Source: Siniperca chuatsi (lineage: Eukaryota; Chordata; Actinopteri; Centrarchiformes; Sinipercidae). Taken from it: a DNA stretch of 64,000 bases. The position numbers were made by a program, and so were the translations under genes. The notes under the pieces are model-generated. The model saw only the letters and a list, made by a program, of their open reading frames with translations. It made no database searches and had not been told where the DNA came from. Positions 44,201 through 58,034 of the stretch are shown one piece after another. The number at the start of each line of letters is the position of its first letter. Position 1 is the stretch's first letter. The stretch lies in the NCBI RefSeq assembly GCF_020085105.1, contig NC_058043.1, forward strand, positions 11,554,667 through 11,618,666, written 5' to 3'.

Positions 44201-47200
44201 AGTAGGACCCAGAATAACACTTCTGCATAATTTATTGAATGGGAATCATCTGACATCAAGAAAGCTGACTGTTTTCCATGACAGAATGTTTGGCTTATCT
44301 CAGATTTAGTTCACTGACTAATCGTTGCGTTGTCTTTTTTTCACCAAGTGTTTCTGAGTGGCATAAAATTCAAGTGGATAACTAAATTGAATTTAAATAA
44401 GAGGAGTGTAAAAGGTGCCGCCTGATCCATTAAACTTGGATCTGTGTGTCACATCAAGGCCACTCTTTGGTTATAGTAAAATTAGGTTTTTAATTAAGAA
44501 CTAAGAACTAATCTGGTTTCTGGTGGTTTGAAGAACTTTCCCCACACATCCTTTTACTTTGATTTATTTAAATAAATCAGTTCTGTGAACTCCATCATTT
44601 GCCACATAAATATGAGCGTGTGTAGGAGTTCTTCTTTTAATTGGATTCTGTCATGGCAACATATAAGAGTTTGTCTCCAACTTTCAGGAGTCAAAATAAA
44701 CTTTTGATTGTTCTCAACCCAACCAGCAGTGACTCTGGTTCTGCCCGAGGTTTCTGCCTCTTAAAGGAAGTTTTTCTTTGCCACTGTCGCCAAGTGCTTG
44801 CTCATGGTGGGATGTGTTAGGTCTCTGTAAATAATATTATAAAGAGTACGGTCTAGATCTGCTCTATAGGAAAAGGGCAATGAGGTAACTTCTGTTGTGA
44901 ATTGGCACTAGATAAATAAAATTGAATTGAATTGAATTCTGACATTGCTATGATACTGACAGCTTGTTTCCTATTTTCTATTAGACTATTTTTCTCAGCA
45001 CCTGGGGGAGTATCTCAATGTTCTTTCAGCTCTGGAGAGCCTGAATGTTGCCATTTTAAAAGCAATGGACAAAACTAAAGAGGTAAGTTTAGTTTTATGT
45101 GAATTTGTCTTAATTCAAGCTAATATAGTACACACACACACAAAGTCGGGGGTTTGTGCTACAAATATGCTTGGTTCAGTGCTGAGAGGAAATACTGTTA
45201 TGCACAGATGGAGCCAATGCTGCAGGTCTCCCAAAACTGATGAGTTAACAAAAGAGGAATAAAGAACACGTCAGCCACACACATTTTCATTACTTACCAT
45301 TATATAAAAGTATGCTTGATTTTAAAGGAATAGTCCAACATTGTGGAAATATGCTTTTTCACTTTCTTGCCAAGAGTTACATGAGAAGATTGATACCACT
45401 CTCATGTTTTTACAGTAAATACTGTATGAAGCTACAGTCAGGAGACGGTTAGCTTAACTTAGCACAAAGACTGGGAAAAGCGGGAAACAGCTAGACTCGC
45501 TCTCACTTGTTGTTACAAAAGCTAGTCTTAGCTAGTCTTATTACAAAAGTAACAAAATCCGCCTACTAAACTAGCTAATTCACATGTTTAATCCCTTCCT
45601 TCGTATGTAAGGGATTAAACAAACAAGATGATCTAACTCTCGGCAAGAAAGCAAATTAGCGTATTTCCCAAAATGTCGAACTACGCAAGAAACTATTCAC
45701 TTGATATTCCAAATGTTTCACAAAAACCCCAGAGATCAATGTGCAACCATTTTGCACAGCCTAACATTTTGCTCCTCAGTCAATACATTATTTAACTGCA
45801 GTTGACAAGATATTTTAAAATCGCCTGAGGACTTTTTGAGAAAACAACCTCAAATCAGGGATTTGAATTGTAATAGAATAGAAAACAGCCATGCTTGTTC
45901 AATGACAAGAGGAGAGGAGATGTGTGCTGAATAATTATGCATCCTGTCTTAATTAGATCACCTTGCTCCTCTGTTCTGGTTCTTCTTTAAAGCTGTTGGA
46001 GTGGGGAAATCCATAGAGGATTGTGCAATCGCTAGTTAGCAGCTGTGGTCTGTCACGGAGTGCTCTGGACTGCTAATCCCATGATGCATTTTCAGTAGAG
46101 GCCACTTTTCGCTATAAGTTTTGACTGCACTGTTACTTCATGAGTGCAGTGAGTGAATAAGATTCCTTTGAAAATGTGTAATCACATTTGTGTTTGGGGA
46201 ATCGAGCAATAATTATGTCTCCCATTAAAGTTCTTCCACCTTGGAATTTGGATATGCGGTACTGAATAATGTATGTGTTCAGATAATTAATTAGCCCATT
46301 TAATTGCAACTGTCACATGTGAAATGGATTGTAGTTGTTTTAGAGAACTTATAAAATCATCTCTCTTTCCATCTCTGAGATGCTCGTACTTTCTTGTTGC
46401 TTCTGTTTCTGGGATAGGTGCTTTAACCTCTTCTTCTGTGTGTCACTCTCTCAGGAGTACCAGGGTTCCAGTGTGTTGGGCCAGTTTGTCACCAGGTTCA
46501 TGCTAAGAGAGACGTCCAGTCAGCTACTTTCTCTACAGAGGTCACTGCAGTGTGCCATGGAGGCTGTGGAAGAGCAGAGCAGCCCTGCCCCGTTAGTACT
46601 GCAATATGACACTGTCTGTATTGTCTGTGTTGCACAGATTTCAAGACACTATCTATACTATACTATGGCCTGGGACACTACTTACTTACCCTGATGAAGG
46701 CCCTGTGCCAAAATGCAATGGTGAAATAAAGAAGATTCTTCCAGTAAGTCAGCTGTTGTTGCCTTGGAGTATTTCCCAAGGGTTTTTTTTCATTCTTGGA
46801 CAATACTCCGGCAGACCCTTCTGGCTGACAAGATTCTGCTTGGCTGGCAGGTCTCTGTTACAATCAGGACAATTACATTCAGTGCCAAAGCAGGAAGTAG
46901 TGCGATGTTCTTATAGTGCAACAAAAACTAAGGGTATCTCCAAAAAACAGTTAACTGTGGTTTCCTCTAACCATGGCGATCTTTCCATAACCTTCACCAT
47001 GAACAAGGTATCTCTATAACATAACCAAGTGTTTTAGGTGCCTCAACTTAAACACACCAGAAAAAGTTCATATGGGTTGTTTTGAAATGCAATTTCCTGT
47101 TTGTTAGTGCAATTCAAAACAACCAAAATGTCATCTCATGGCATAAAGTTTACACTGCATGTCTGTCATTTTACTTTTTCAACTTTTACTTCATTTTATT

Positions 47201-50200
47201 TTTATAGTTTTCTACCTAGTAGAGCACATCTCGCCTGCAGGTTTGAGCGTGTAAGCTGCACAATGAAATGTTCTATTTTGTTGTTTAGATATGAGGACTT
47301 GTTGCACTCTATACAATATGAAAACAATTGACTTGGTAGAGGAAATGCCAGTAAGACACAACACAGTGTTCAGATACACAGAAACAATGCAGGTGAAGAA
47401 TGACATCACACAAACTGGAGTGACATTTCCTCTGCCAAGTCTTGCTCTATGCTGTACTATACTGCTCTATATTATATTATAATATCCTTTGCTGGCCTGG
47501 GAAACATGTTTTTTGCAGGCTGAAATAAGGAGGGAAAGACTGAAGATCCCAAGCGAGTGGTGTGTTGTTAAATCAGGTTTTGGAAGGCTTCCTGCTGATG
47601 TCTGAGGACTGATGGAGACAACTGTCAATTTGTTGTACAGCTCACTTTATGATGTGTCTTTTAAGCAAATTCATCCATAGCTTTGCCAGACCACAATCAG
47701 CAAAGCAAAATACTATACTAAATATACTGTACTTTATTCTTCACACTATATTTTCAAAATTGCTATAGAAAAGAAGTCCTATAAGGCATTATTAGAACCA
47801 CCTCTATGCTATTAAAAGTGAAAATGTTGCCAGTGAAGTCAGCATTGGTCTAAGCAGTAAGGAAATTCAACTAATCAGTTCTAACTTAGATGCATTTCTT
47901 TCAAGGTATGCCTTTCAGCACAAAGCTTTGAATCTGCTACATCCTCAAAGTCGTACAGTTGCGTCAATAACAGGCAGACTGCTTAAAATTCAAAGTTTCT
48001 GATAAAGAGCCCATCGCTTTCATTAAATGTAAATGGAGCTCATAAAATAAAAACAGATCTAAATTGCTGTCACCAAATTGGGATTTGGTGACCCACTGTG
48101 TATGAGTCACTGTGTAAAATGGTATCAGCTGATTGCTAACTTTTGCAATGAAAAACCTGTACTTTTCTCTATACACTGTAGTTCATCAAAGATCTCGGCA
48201 TAGGCTCCCGCATTTCTTTGATGCATCACTTATTAAAGAAAGTCAATGCAAAGGATGCTCAAAGAAAAAACATCAAAGACATTTAATGAGAAGAAATCTA
48301 TCTCACCAAAAGTCAATATCATGACAAACACTTTGATGGATACTTTCCGCGTTTCGTGGCTACCCAGTTTGGTAGCACAACTTGCAGCTGGGGCTGTCTG
48401 TTGCACTACGTGTGTCAGGGCTCAGCTTCTCTCCCCTCTGGGTGGCACACTGGTATTATTGGAAATAATGGAGTGGTTATAGCCAAGGTGAATTATTGAG
48501 AGGGGACTGGGGGAGGCAGAGGGGTAGCAGACGGAGAAAGGATAATAAGGGTGGCATTGAAATACAGAGCTAGTGAGTCATGGAGAAAAAGAAAGCAAAG
48601 AAAGATGAATACAAAAAGTAAATGAATGACAGAATGGTGCAGAAAAAGGAGATGGGGGTGTACAAAAGGACATGATGAGGAGCTTTTTAGCCACAAATAA
48701 CTCTTTTAAGATTGTTCAAACAGGTATAGATTTTGGAAAGAGAAAAAGGGACTGTGTGAGTGTTGGGAGGGGCACAATTAGAGACATACTGAGTTGGCAA
48801 CAAACAGCTTATTCCTCTCCCTCTGCTTTCCTGCAGTGGATTTATGGCTGTTGAACTGGCCTTTGGGCTCCAGGCTGCTCAGCATGAGAACCTCCTAGCA
48901 ATGCACTCCCTCTGCACTGTCAGCGTGATGCTGCGCATACACACACACACACACACACACATACACACACTCGATAACATGCACACATAAAGACACAACA
49001 AAAGAAAGGAGAAAGAGGCACACACTAACAAGAAAAAACAGATCATGTAGACACACAGAGACAGAGAGGTGCACACACAGGTGAAATCAAAGTATGCACA
49101 CACACACACACACACACACACAGGTTGTGAGTGTGTGTCTTAAGTGTCACACTCTCACAACCATACAGAGTGCTTGATGTCCTGTCCTTGACAGTCTGCA
49201 TTTACAGACAGCAAACACTTTTCCATCTACGACAGAGCTGTGTGTGTGTGTCTATGAATATTTGAGAGTGTAAGTGCAAGGGTCCATCCTCCTTAACACC
49301 CAGCGTGTGGGTTAATAAGCACTGGTGTGTATCCAGCCCATCTCTAAGTGTTTTCACCTCTATTCTGGACACGCTGTTTGTCTCTGGTTCTTGTGTCTCT
49401 GCACATTGCCTGCAGTCTCTTTCTCAGACATTATCTCAGTTTCTTATTTAAATAAATTATCCAAACATCTCTCCCTGCTTTCCATGTCTTTCCCTTGTGC
49501 TCTTTCTCCCTGTCTTTTCTCTTTCCTCCTTAGTTTCATTCCCTGTGTGACTACCTGTCTGCCATATCTTCAATTTCCGTTTTATTTTTTTTCTCACACC
49601 CCTCTCACAGTTGCTGTCTTTCTGTCTGATCTTTGTTTCCCTGGGTCCACCGCTGTCATGGCAGGAGAGAGGTAAAGGCACCGGAGCTGACAGCAATACA
49701 GAGGAATGGCAGGCGGTGTGGTCGCAGGGTCCATAATAACCTGTGCATGTCTCCATCAGATCCTTGCACTGGCATCATGACCACCGGTAAGAGGCATAAT
49801 ACATTAAAACTGCTGAAAGAGAAAGCTGGTGTGTTTTAAATAATTTTCATTATTCAACAAATCTCATGAAATAAACATTCAACCCCCTTACAATTTAAAC
49901 ACTTTCGGTTGATTTAAGAAACATTAGCATGTTTACATTACATTGAGTGCTTAAAAGATAAGGTTGTGGATATTCTTTATTTTTTATAATTGTCAGTAGA
50001 TACCATCAAAAGACCAAAACCAACAATGTATTATTTCATCTCTCAATATGTGTCACTTCCCTACTCTGTTTGTGGCTCTCAACCCCAAGCCCATTGGTTC
50101 CTACTGAAGATATAGTTGTTAAAAATGGGTCCCGAATATATATACTTACATTTTAAAAATGGCTAAATAATTTAATAAAACTGCTGGGAATTGTAGTTTT

Positions 50201-52774
50201 TAGCAAAATAGCACATTTGCTGCAGAGTAGAATTTATGGCAGCAGGATAGTTAATATGGGATTGACTCAAAATAAATCTGCACATTTTCATAATAATGCA
50301 GAAACATGTCACTCAGTGCAACGGTGTATCTCATTTATGTGTCCAACTGAAATTAAATTACATTTTTGTCTGCTACAGCTACATATCGGCTCTGTAAATC
50401 ACTTTTCCTGTGTTTTCCTTTGAGAAAAAATCAGAAACCTAAAGGGAGAAAGTGATATTTTTTTGGTTTCATGATGGCGCCCCCTAGTTTTGCATTAATT
50501 CGACGGAATAACATTCCGGTATCTGTCTACCTATGGAGACCTTATTTCTGTACAGCCAATCAAATATTGCATAAAGCATTTGACATCAGTGTTCTATCAT
50601 AGGCAGAACAGAAGGTCACACTGAGCTAGACAGCAGCAACACAACACAAGAGCCACAGACTCTGAACAACAACCCTCATTAGCTTTCTGTTCTATACAAT
50701 GTCCTTGACCTGTAAATACATACAGCATTATGTCAAAGTCTGCTTGACCAAATTACACCATACCATAAATCAACATTGCAAATATTATTATAATTAGTTA
50801 AACATTCCCACCAAAGCATATCAATACTGAGATTTACTTCTTATTGTCAGCCATTGGGAGAATCGTGTTTAGTGGTGTACACATGGATGACTCCCATCAC
50901 TGTCATTACTGGTATTGTGCATAATTAGAGCAGGTCGTAAGCTTTCTCCCGGTGGGCTTTTTTCACCTACAAAGATCATATTGACATTTTCTAGAGACAA
51001 TGACTTTATGTTGAGCCTCATTTATTTCCCTCTTCACTAGTATTGATAGACTGAACATAAGAAATTGAGCCCGCAATGAAAAGGAATGAACCATGGCTCT
51101 CAAAAAACCTTATACAGTAATTGCCATATAGTTGAATGACTCGATATAGTTTCACTATTTTTTCCCAGAATCCTTCAAACATTTGATTTTTGAAAGTGGG
51201 AACAGATATATGTGAGATAGTTTTTTTTTTACCTTTTTTACTTTCTCCAAGGAAGCATTTTGACACAGGGCATAAAACCACTTCTGCATTGCCCTCTGTG
51301 TGTTTTTGCCCTTGTCAGATGATAGAAACCATCTGTCAAATCAATACTATAAACCACAGACTACTGTATGTACTACTGCTGCTATACTTGCTTAATTCCA
51401 GTTAGAAATATTATGCACAATGGAACTGGGACACAGATTTTTTTTGGTCATTCTGATGATTTAGTATTGTGTTGTCTCCAGGTGTGAGCATGGAAGATGG
51501 AGATAACTGGTGCTCTCAAATCAACAGGCTGCAGCAACTGCTGGATAAACTGGAGTGTCAGGTATGAAACAGCGCCTTCTGTATATTTTGAAGTGGAATA
51601 CAATGTATTCATGAAAACAAACTGGATCTGAAAGGTAAAGCAAATATGAGCACAGAGCTTTAATATTTTGACCCTCTGGTCCTAGTCCTATAGATAAAAT
51701 GAATGCATAACTTTGCCATGAATACAAATACAGTATGTGGCAGTCATCAACATTAAATGCATTAGCTTTGTTGAACAAGTAATGGAATCAATTTAATTGG
51801 AAAAAACTTTTTAAATAACTATTAACTATTAAACTATTAAATAACTTATGCAAAGAATATCCAAAATAGTAACGCCTAATGCATTAGTTTTTCAAACATT
51901 ATTTTGTTTTCGGGCACATAATATTAAGCTATTAAGTACACAATTGGGCTACACAAACAGACTGTGTGTACCTCTATAGCAATACCTGTAAACCTGCCTG
52001 CGGGGCTACATTTATACAATTGCAAGATTACTTTTAACATGTGGATTTCCCTGGATTGGTTTGGTGTTGTGTTTTCATCATTATGTCCAGGGCACAGTGT
52101 CAGCTTGGTGCTTGATTGGGTTCAGCTGTGATGGAAAATGACAGACCTATTGTTTATTTTCTTTTGTCATCTAGGTCTTATAAGCCATCTATTATATTAT
52201 ATATTGTACATTTCTATTCAACTTTGCACTGACAGCATAATTCAGAGCAGATTTTTGTGTGTGTGTGATGATCAAAAAGAACAATGGGTGCACTCACAGC
52301 ATGTAAAAAACTATGCTTTTCGAAAAGGGGTTCTGCAGATCTGTGTATCTGTCAAACAAAGCACAGTTACCTCTCTGCCTCTTATCCCTCATTCTGTATC
52401 CTATGACCCATTCTCACTACCACATCTCAAAGCCTTTCACGCTCTCCTGCCCCATCTTCTGCTCCATCTCATTTTCTCTCTGTCTGTTCTTTTCTTTATT
52501 AACTCCTGTTATTCCCATCTTTTGATGTTCATTCTTCCCCTCCTTTCAGTCACTCTCAAAGTATTTTTCTCTCTCTAGTCCTTGGTTTTGCTAACCCAGA
52601 GGGACTCAGAGTGCAATATCAAAGCAATTCATAACCTGCAGGATGTTCTGAGCGCAATATCCATCCCCACACCTCAACGCCACCACCATCACACACACCT
52701 TCTGTCCATCTCGCTCCCTTTCTCTGCTCTCTCAAATGCAACAGAATGAGTTTTCTGCCTCAAAGGTTCCCTGT

Positions 52775-52830
<56 letters not shown>

Positions 52831-55800
52831 GAACTACGACCTTTAAGACAGAAAGCTCATTTTGTGTTCCCAAATGTTCTGTATTTCATTATTCATAACA
52901 TCATATCCTTATAGACTACATACTGTATATATCCTAGGGTTGCAAAAGAGGAAAACTATGTGTGGATAATTAGATGTTTTCCACTTGTTTTGAAGTACAA
53001 TTTTAATCCACTCTCTCTAGTGTGGCTATGACTGACTTTATCTCATCATTCCGTTACTCTGCTCGTTTTAAGAAACGCAATTGCTTTATTGAATGACTGG
53101 ATGTAACCTTTGTAGCCCTATAGGGAATTTGTCTTGCACAACAGTCTTTGAAAACATTAAATCACACACATAAAAACATCAGATATCATGTACTAGCAGA
53201 GCAAAAAAAACTACATTACAGTAACAGCTGTGATTCACATACTTAGTCCATTTACTTTGCTAGTTGACTATTTTTATGTACCCCATTTTTGCTTGCTGCC
53301 TGCAAATAGGTGCAATTTGCCCACAGGTGCAAATGACCGCGTGTAAATATGCTCAAGCCATCAGTACTCTGTATTTTATCATTATGTAACTACTGTGTAG
53401 GTATGATGAGGTGATGTTGGCTAAAAAAATAGCTGATGTTTTAGCATGCCATGCAGTTATGCAATTATGCAATGCAATAAAATTAAGTGAAATATGTATA
53501 AATGAAACTTACTAAAATGTTATAAATAAATTTGCAATGACTTTCAAAAGACAAAATCTGAAAATATTAAATTTGTTTACAATATATATTCAATGCATGT
53601 ACTAATAAAAAGAAAACTAGTTATCAAGTTGCACAGAAGCATTTTGCTCTTCTTGATTACAGATGGGTTCAATGGTTCAATTATTTATGCCAATACCTCT
53701 GGCATCACTGATCTTTCTTACCCAGATGTTTAACAGAGCCAAGAGCTTCTTCTCATATTTGTTGCCTTCTTGTTTCAGGGTCCCAAGTTGGAGCCACTGA
53801 AAGAGGACACACTGGCCAGCACGTACAAGTCTGTAAGTCCGCACTGACACTAACAATTTTACCTGGAATACTGACCTGAGTAAAGAAGCACTGACTAAAC
53901 ATTTGACAATCACTGTTAACAGTTAGTTATTACTTAAGTGGTGCATAGATTATACACACTGTAAGTGCACAGTTAAAACATTATCTATGAAAGATAAATT
54001 AGTTAGCAATTAATAACTTACCACTCTGAAACGTCTTGCTCCAGTCTACATTATGAAGCTGGTTTGGATTGTTCTGCCTGTGTTTCAGTATCAGACTCGG
54101 CTGAAACTAAGCCATAGTTACTGGCTCCACCACTACCGAGTGGTGGAGGGAGAACACACAGAGGCCAGCATAATCTTCACCTGGTGTATGTTTTATTTGT
54201 AGTTTACATCACACAAACAAGCAGTTCAGGCTGGTTTTGGTGAGGTTGTGGAAAAAACTATATACAAAAATTAACAAACAAAAACAAACTTATAAAAACT
54301 TTTCCAAAGAACATAAGGAAATCTATCACTCAGCAAAAGAAAGGTTGGCAGCATGGCTGCTGGGCCCCTGCAGGGCAGCTAGCTGAATGAACTCCAACAT
54401 CTAACACCCTGAGGAGCTTCTACCCCTAGCTTTTAAACGCAAAGCTCCTCCTACAGATAAACCAGTTATAATATTTCCATGTAAAAACAACAAACAATTT
54501 CTAATCATTATTCTAATTGCCCTAACATTGAAATATTAACAATCTAGGTTGTTTCGGGTATTTTAAAAAGACTATTCCCTGAAAGAACGAAAACCCTCCT
54601 CTGTACTCTACTCAACACAGTACAGTCGGAGTTCCCTTTGCTATAAAGCCCATTGGATGCTCTCTCTTTCTGTTTGGCAGTTTGGACCCATGACCAGCAG
54701 GTAATATGGATGGAGCTCATTAACAAATATTATGGTTAATTGAATTTAATATAACCAATAAATTAGTTTGAATGGAATGTACTAATAAATTAATTGAGAG
54801 GTTATTTTATTAGCAATGTGAATGATTACAGTACGCATACTGAAATGATCCGAAATTACTTTTGTTAGCAGGGAAGCATGTTGCAGCCACATGTGCTTAC
54901 TATGCTAACATAACTCAGAGAATTGCAGAAACTAGTGTGTCTGGTCATTGTGCAACCTACTCTTATGGGGCACAGGTTAGCACCGTCACAGGAACTAGTT
55001 TGCAAAGGCTCGTGTCAGATTTTTTGTCTATATAAACCAAACTAACATTTTACAGACAACAATTGCTGATTATCAGGAACCAAACTCGGCTCTTTTTCAG
55101 TTAACATTCATTTTGCATATATCTACATAAAATACAAGGAGTGGACAAACATAGTTGAGTAGCACTCTGAAACTGTCTAAATAAGATTATTTTATTTAAA
55201 ACATTTCACCAATGCTGGCATAATTCTTCTCTAACGACGTGTTTAACTTATGATTCTACTCTAAGTTACTCCTCTTTTTACTCTCCTCTGATTGTGTGCA
55301 CCTCCAGTAGTTACAGTATGTTCCAAAAAGGTGACAAGATATTATTTAAACTCTTTTTCAGCTGCACTCAGCAATCGTTCTCTGTAGAAAATGTATTTTA
55401 CTTACACAATTTGTTCACTGTCCTCATTTTAAATGTCAAGCAGCACATCTGTTTCCTCCTCAAAACAAATGATACCCATCCCATGTGTACCAGCAATTCT
55501 AATGTCTGTTTTTGGGGCACATGTATTCTCATTGTTGCCTGTTCCAGCTATGAGAATCAATATATGACAGCCTCAAGGTGAAAAATCGTAAAATGTGAAG
55601 TAGACAAGGGCCAGTTTATCTTCACAAGGCTCACCTTGAAACAAGGCTAAATTGTCTGCATTTGGGTCTTAGTATATTTGACGTGTTAACATATGGACTT
55701 AATAAATGACTGACTCATGATCCACTTGAGAGGTAGAAATGGTGTGAAAACACTCACAGACAGGTGAAAGTGTAACCTATTGTTATTTATAGCGGTAATA

Positions 55801-57992
55801 GTAAAGTAAATGTCTGATGTCGTGTTTCCATACTGGTTGAAAAAAGGACGATGGAAGAAAGATCAATGTTTCTCTTTCTCTGTTTCTTTTAGGATTTTAG
55901 AATAAGCCTTCCAAAATAAAATCCAGTAAAAAGCAAACTAAACTGAAACAGATGCACTCAGACTATCATTATGACAAAGAGCTGAGTGACAAGCAAAACT
56001 ACACACAATTTGAATGCATAAATCCATGTCCCTTTTAAATGCTATGAGCATCATAAATTAAATTCCATCCTCCTCCATTGTACTGAGGTAGTGACAAAAA
56101 TCTCATTGATATCTCAAAACAGTGCTTACAAAAGACGCCACAAGACAAGTTTTACTTTATACTGGTTGCAGTAGTGACTCACTCTTGCATTGAATTGTTG
56201 AGAGAGTAAAGAGGGCAGCAGGTTGATTGGTGCATTGGGAGACCGCATGCCAGGCAGAGGAGCTTAGTTCAAGCCCAGTTTCCCTGAGGAGGATGCTGAA
56301 TCGCTGCCAGTTGCAGAGATGTTGCTCATTAGCTGGGCCCATCGATCGCCAAAGGGGAAAAAAGAATGTATATTATTTTAAAATGCCCTTTCTTTTCCTC
56401 TGTCAGGAGGCCCGTGGATTGATAGGGAAAGCAGGTGATTGAGAGACGCAAGTTTTATAAAACATTTCCATGGTACATTTAGTTGATAAGTTGTAGAAAG
56501 AGTGCGCTGTCATTACTTCACCAGTGAACTTCAAGGAGCAAATGTGAAAAATAACTTGCTACACTGACTTAATGTAAGTTAACATTTAGTTGAGAAGGAA
56601 AGGCCTACCAGTTGCTGTCATCAGTATATTATATAAAGAACTACTCTGAAAGACACTGATGAGGTATCATGGCAACACAGTTATTATAGTGCAGGTATAG
56701 TGTCAGCATTCTGTTAAGGAATCATGGCTTATATTTGAGGCGAAATCTCTGAAGTTTACTTTGATTACTTTACAACTAGTGCCTCTGTCTTACTTTGTGC
56801 AGCTGCTTCCACTCAGACTTTCAGCTACAGTGACAAACAAAACTGAACATACTGAAATACCATAACATTGATTATTCATATCTCATCTGTTGTTAGGCAT
56901 AGATATGTACCCTTAGGAAGGTATAATCAGTTTCTCATCAAATGCTTCAAAAGTATCCATCTTGACAATATCTACACACACACCTGGACCTCGGGGGGTG
57001 ACGTGAGCTTGATGCCTCCTCGCACGCACACACGCACACAGGACCATGTTGCTCTTCTGGGCAACCAGTTGTTTAATGTGTCATCTCATCTTGTTTCTCT
57101 CTCTCTGTCTGTTGTCTCGTTGCCAACAGAACATCCTGCTAGTTCAGAGGCAGATGTCGGTGACCGATGAAGATCTGGACAACTTCCAGAAAGTTCTGAA
57201 GGGCTATGTTGATGCCACCTCAGCCCACTCTGACAACCTGCAGTGAGTCTCTTGTTTCCAGGCAAAGCAATATATCTTTTAAATATTGTGTCAGGCTCTG
57301 CTGCTGAGGTAGCTTTTTGAATATCGAGGCATTGTTGAATCAAGGGTTTGAATTGTCAACTGTGCCAAAACTGATGTCTATGAGTACACTGGATGAAAAA
57401 CTACTGTTTTGAAAATTTTCCATTGGCATTTTATCATCTATCACCCTTGAATATTAAAGCAGCTTTTATGTGACCCCAAACTATGAGCAGCTTGAATGAA
57501 AATGACCGTTTTAATAACAATTGAATATTTTCACAAAGTGACACTGTCCCTAACTTGTGAAAATTAGGGCTAATTTTCTTTTACTGCTGTCTGATGTCTT
57601 GCACGAAGCTTTGCTCCCTGCCTATTTCTAACTGACATCTCTCAAAAGATTCAAACTTTTTCATGTAATTTATCCTTGCTGAGTGCAAACTCTCTTTCAC
57701 TTTGTATCCTCTTCTTGCCCCACTCTACTTTTCATCTCTATCCTGCTGTCAGTGTGTCCGTTCAGAAGCTCCCGGGAAAGTCGTGTTACATAATGTATGA
57801 GTTCTGGCAAGACCGCATCTCCTGGATGAGGTCAGTATGGTGTGTGTGTGTGCATGTGTGTGCGTGCATGTGTGTGTGTGTGTGTGCGTGTGCATATTGT
57901 GTGTCAGATATTGGCAGACTGTTTGGCACTCTCAACGTTTTGATGGAAATGTTCCCCACCAGTGAAGATGAGCAGATGGCCCACCTCTCAGT

Positions 57993-58034
<42 letters not shown>

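Noticed and set aside
46606..47019. 137-residue open frame after necab3 exon 6
   Set aside because: It runs through the exon 6 donor region into intron, has no family resemblance, and exon 7 continues the NECAB frame.
56215..56345. tRNA-like or SINE-like segment with TTCAAGCCC
   Set aside because: No convincing A box, cloverleaf or tail; the B-box resemblance is weak.
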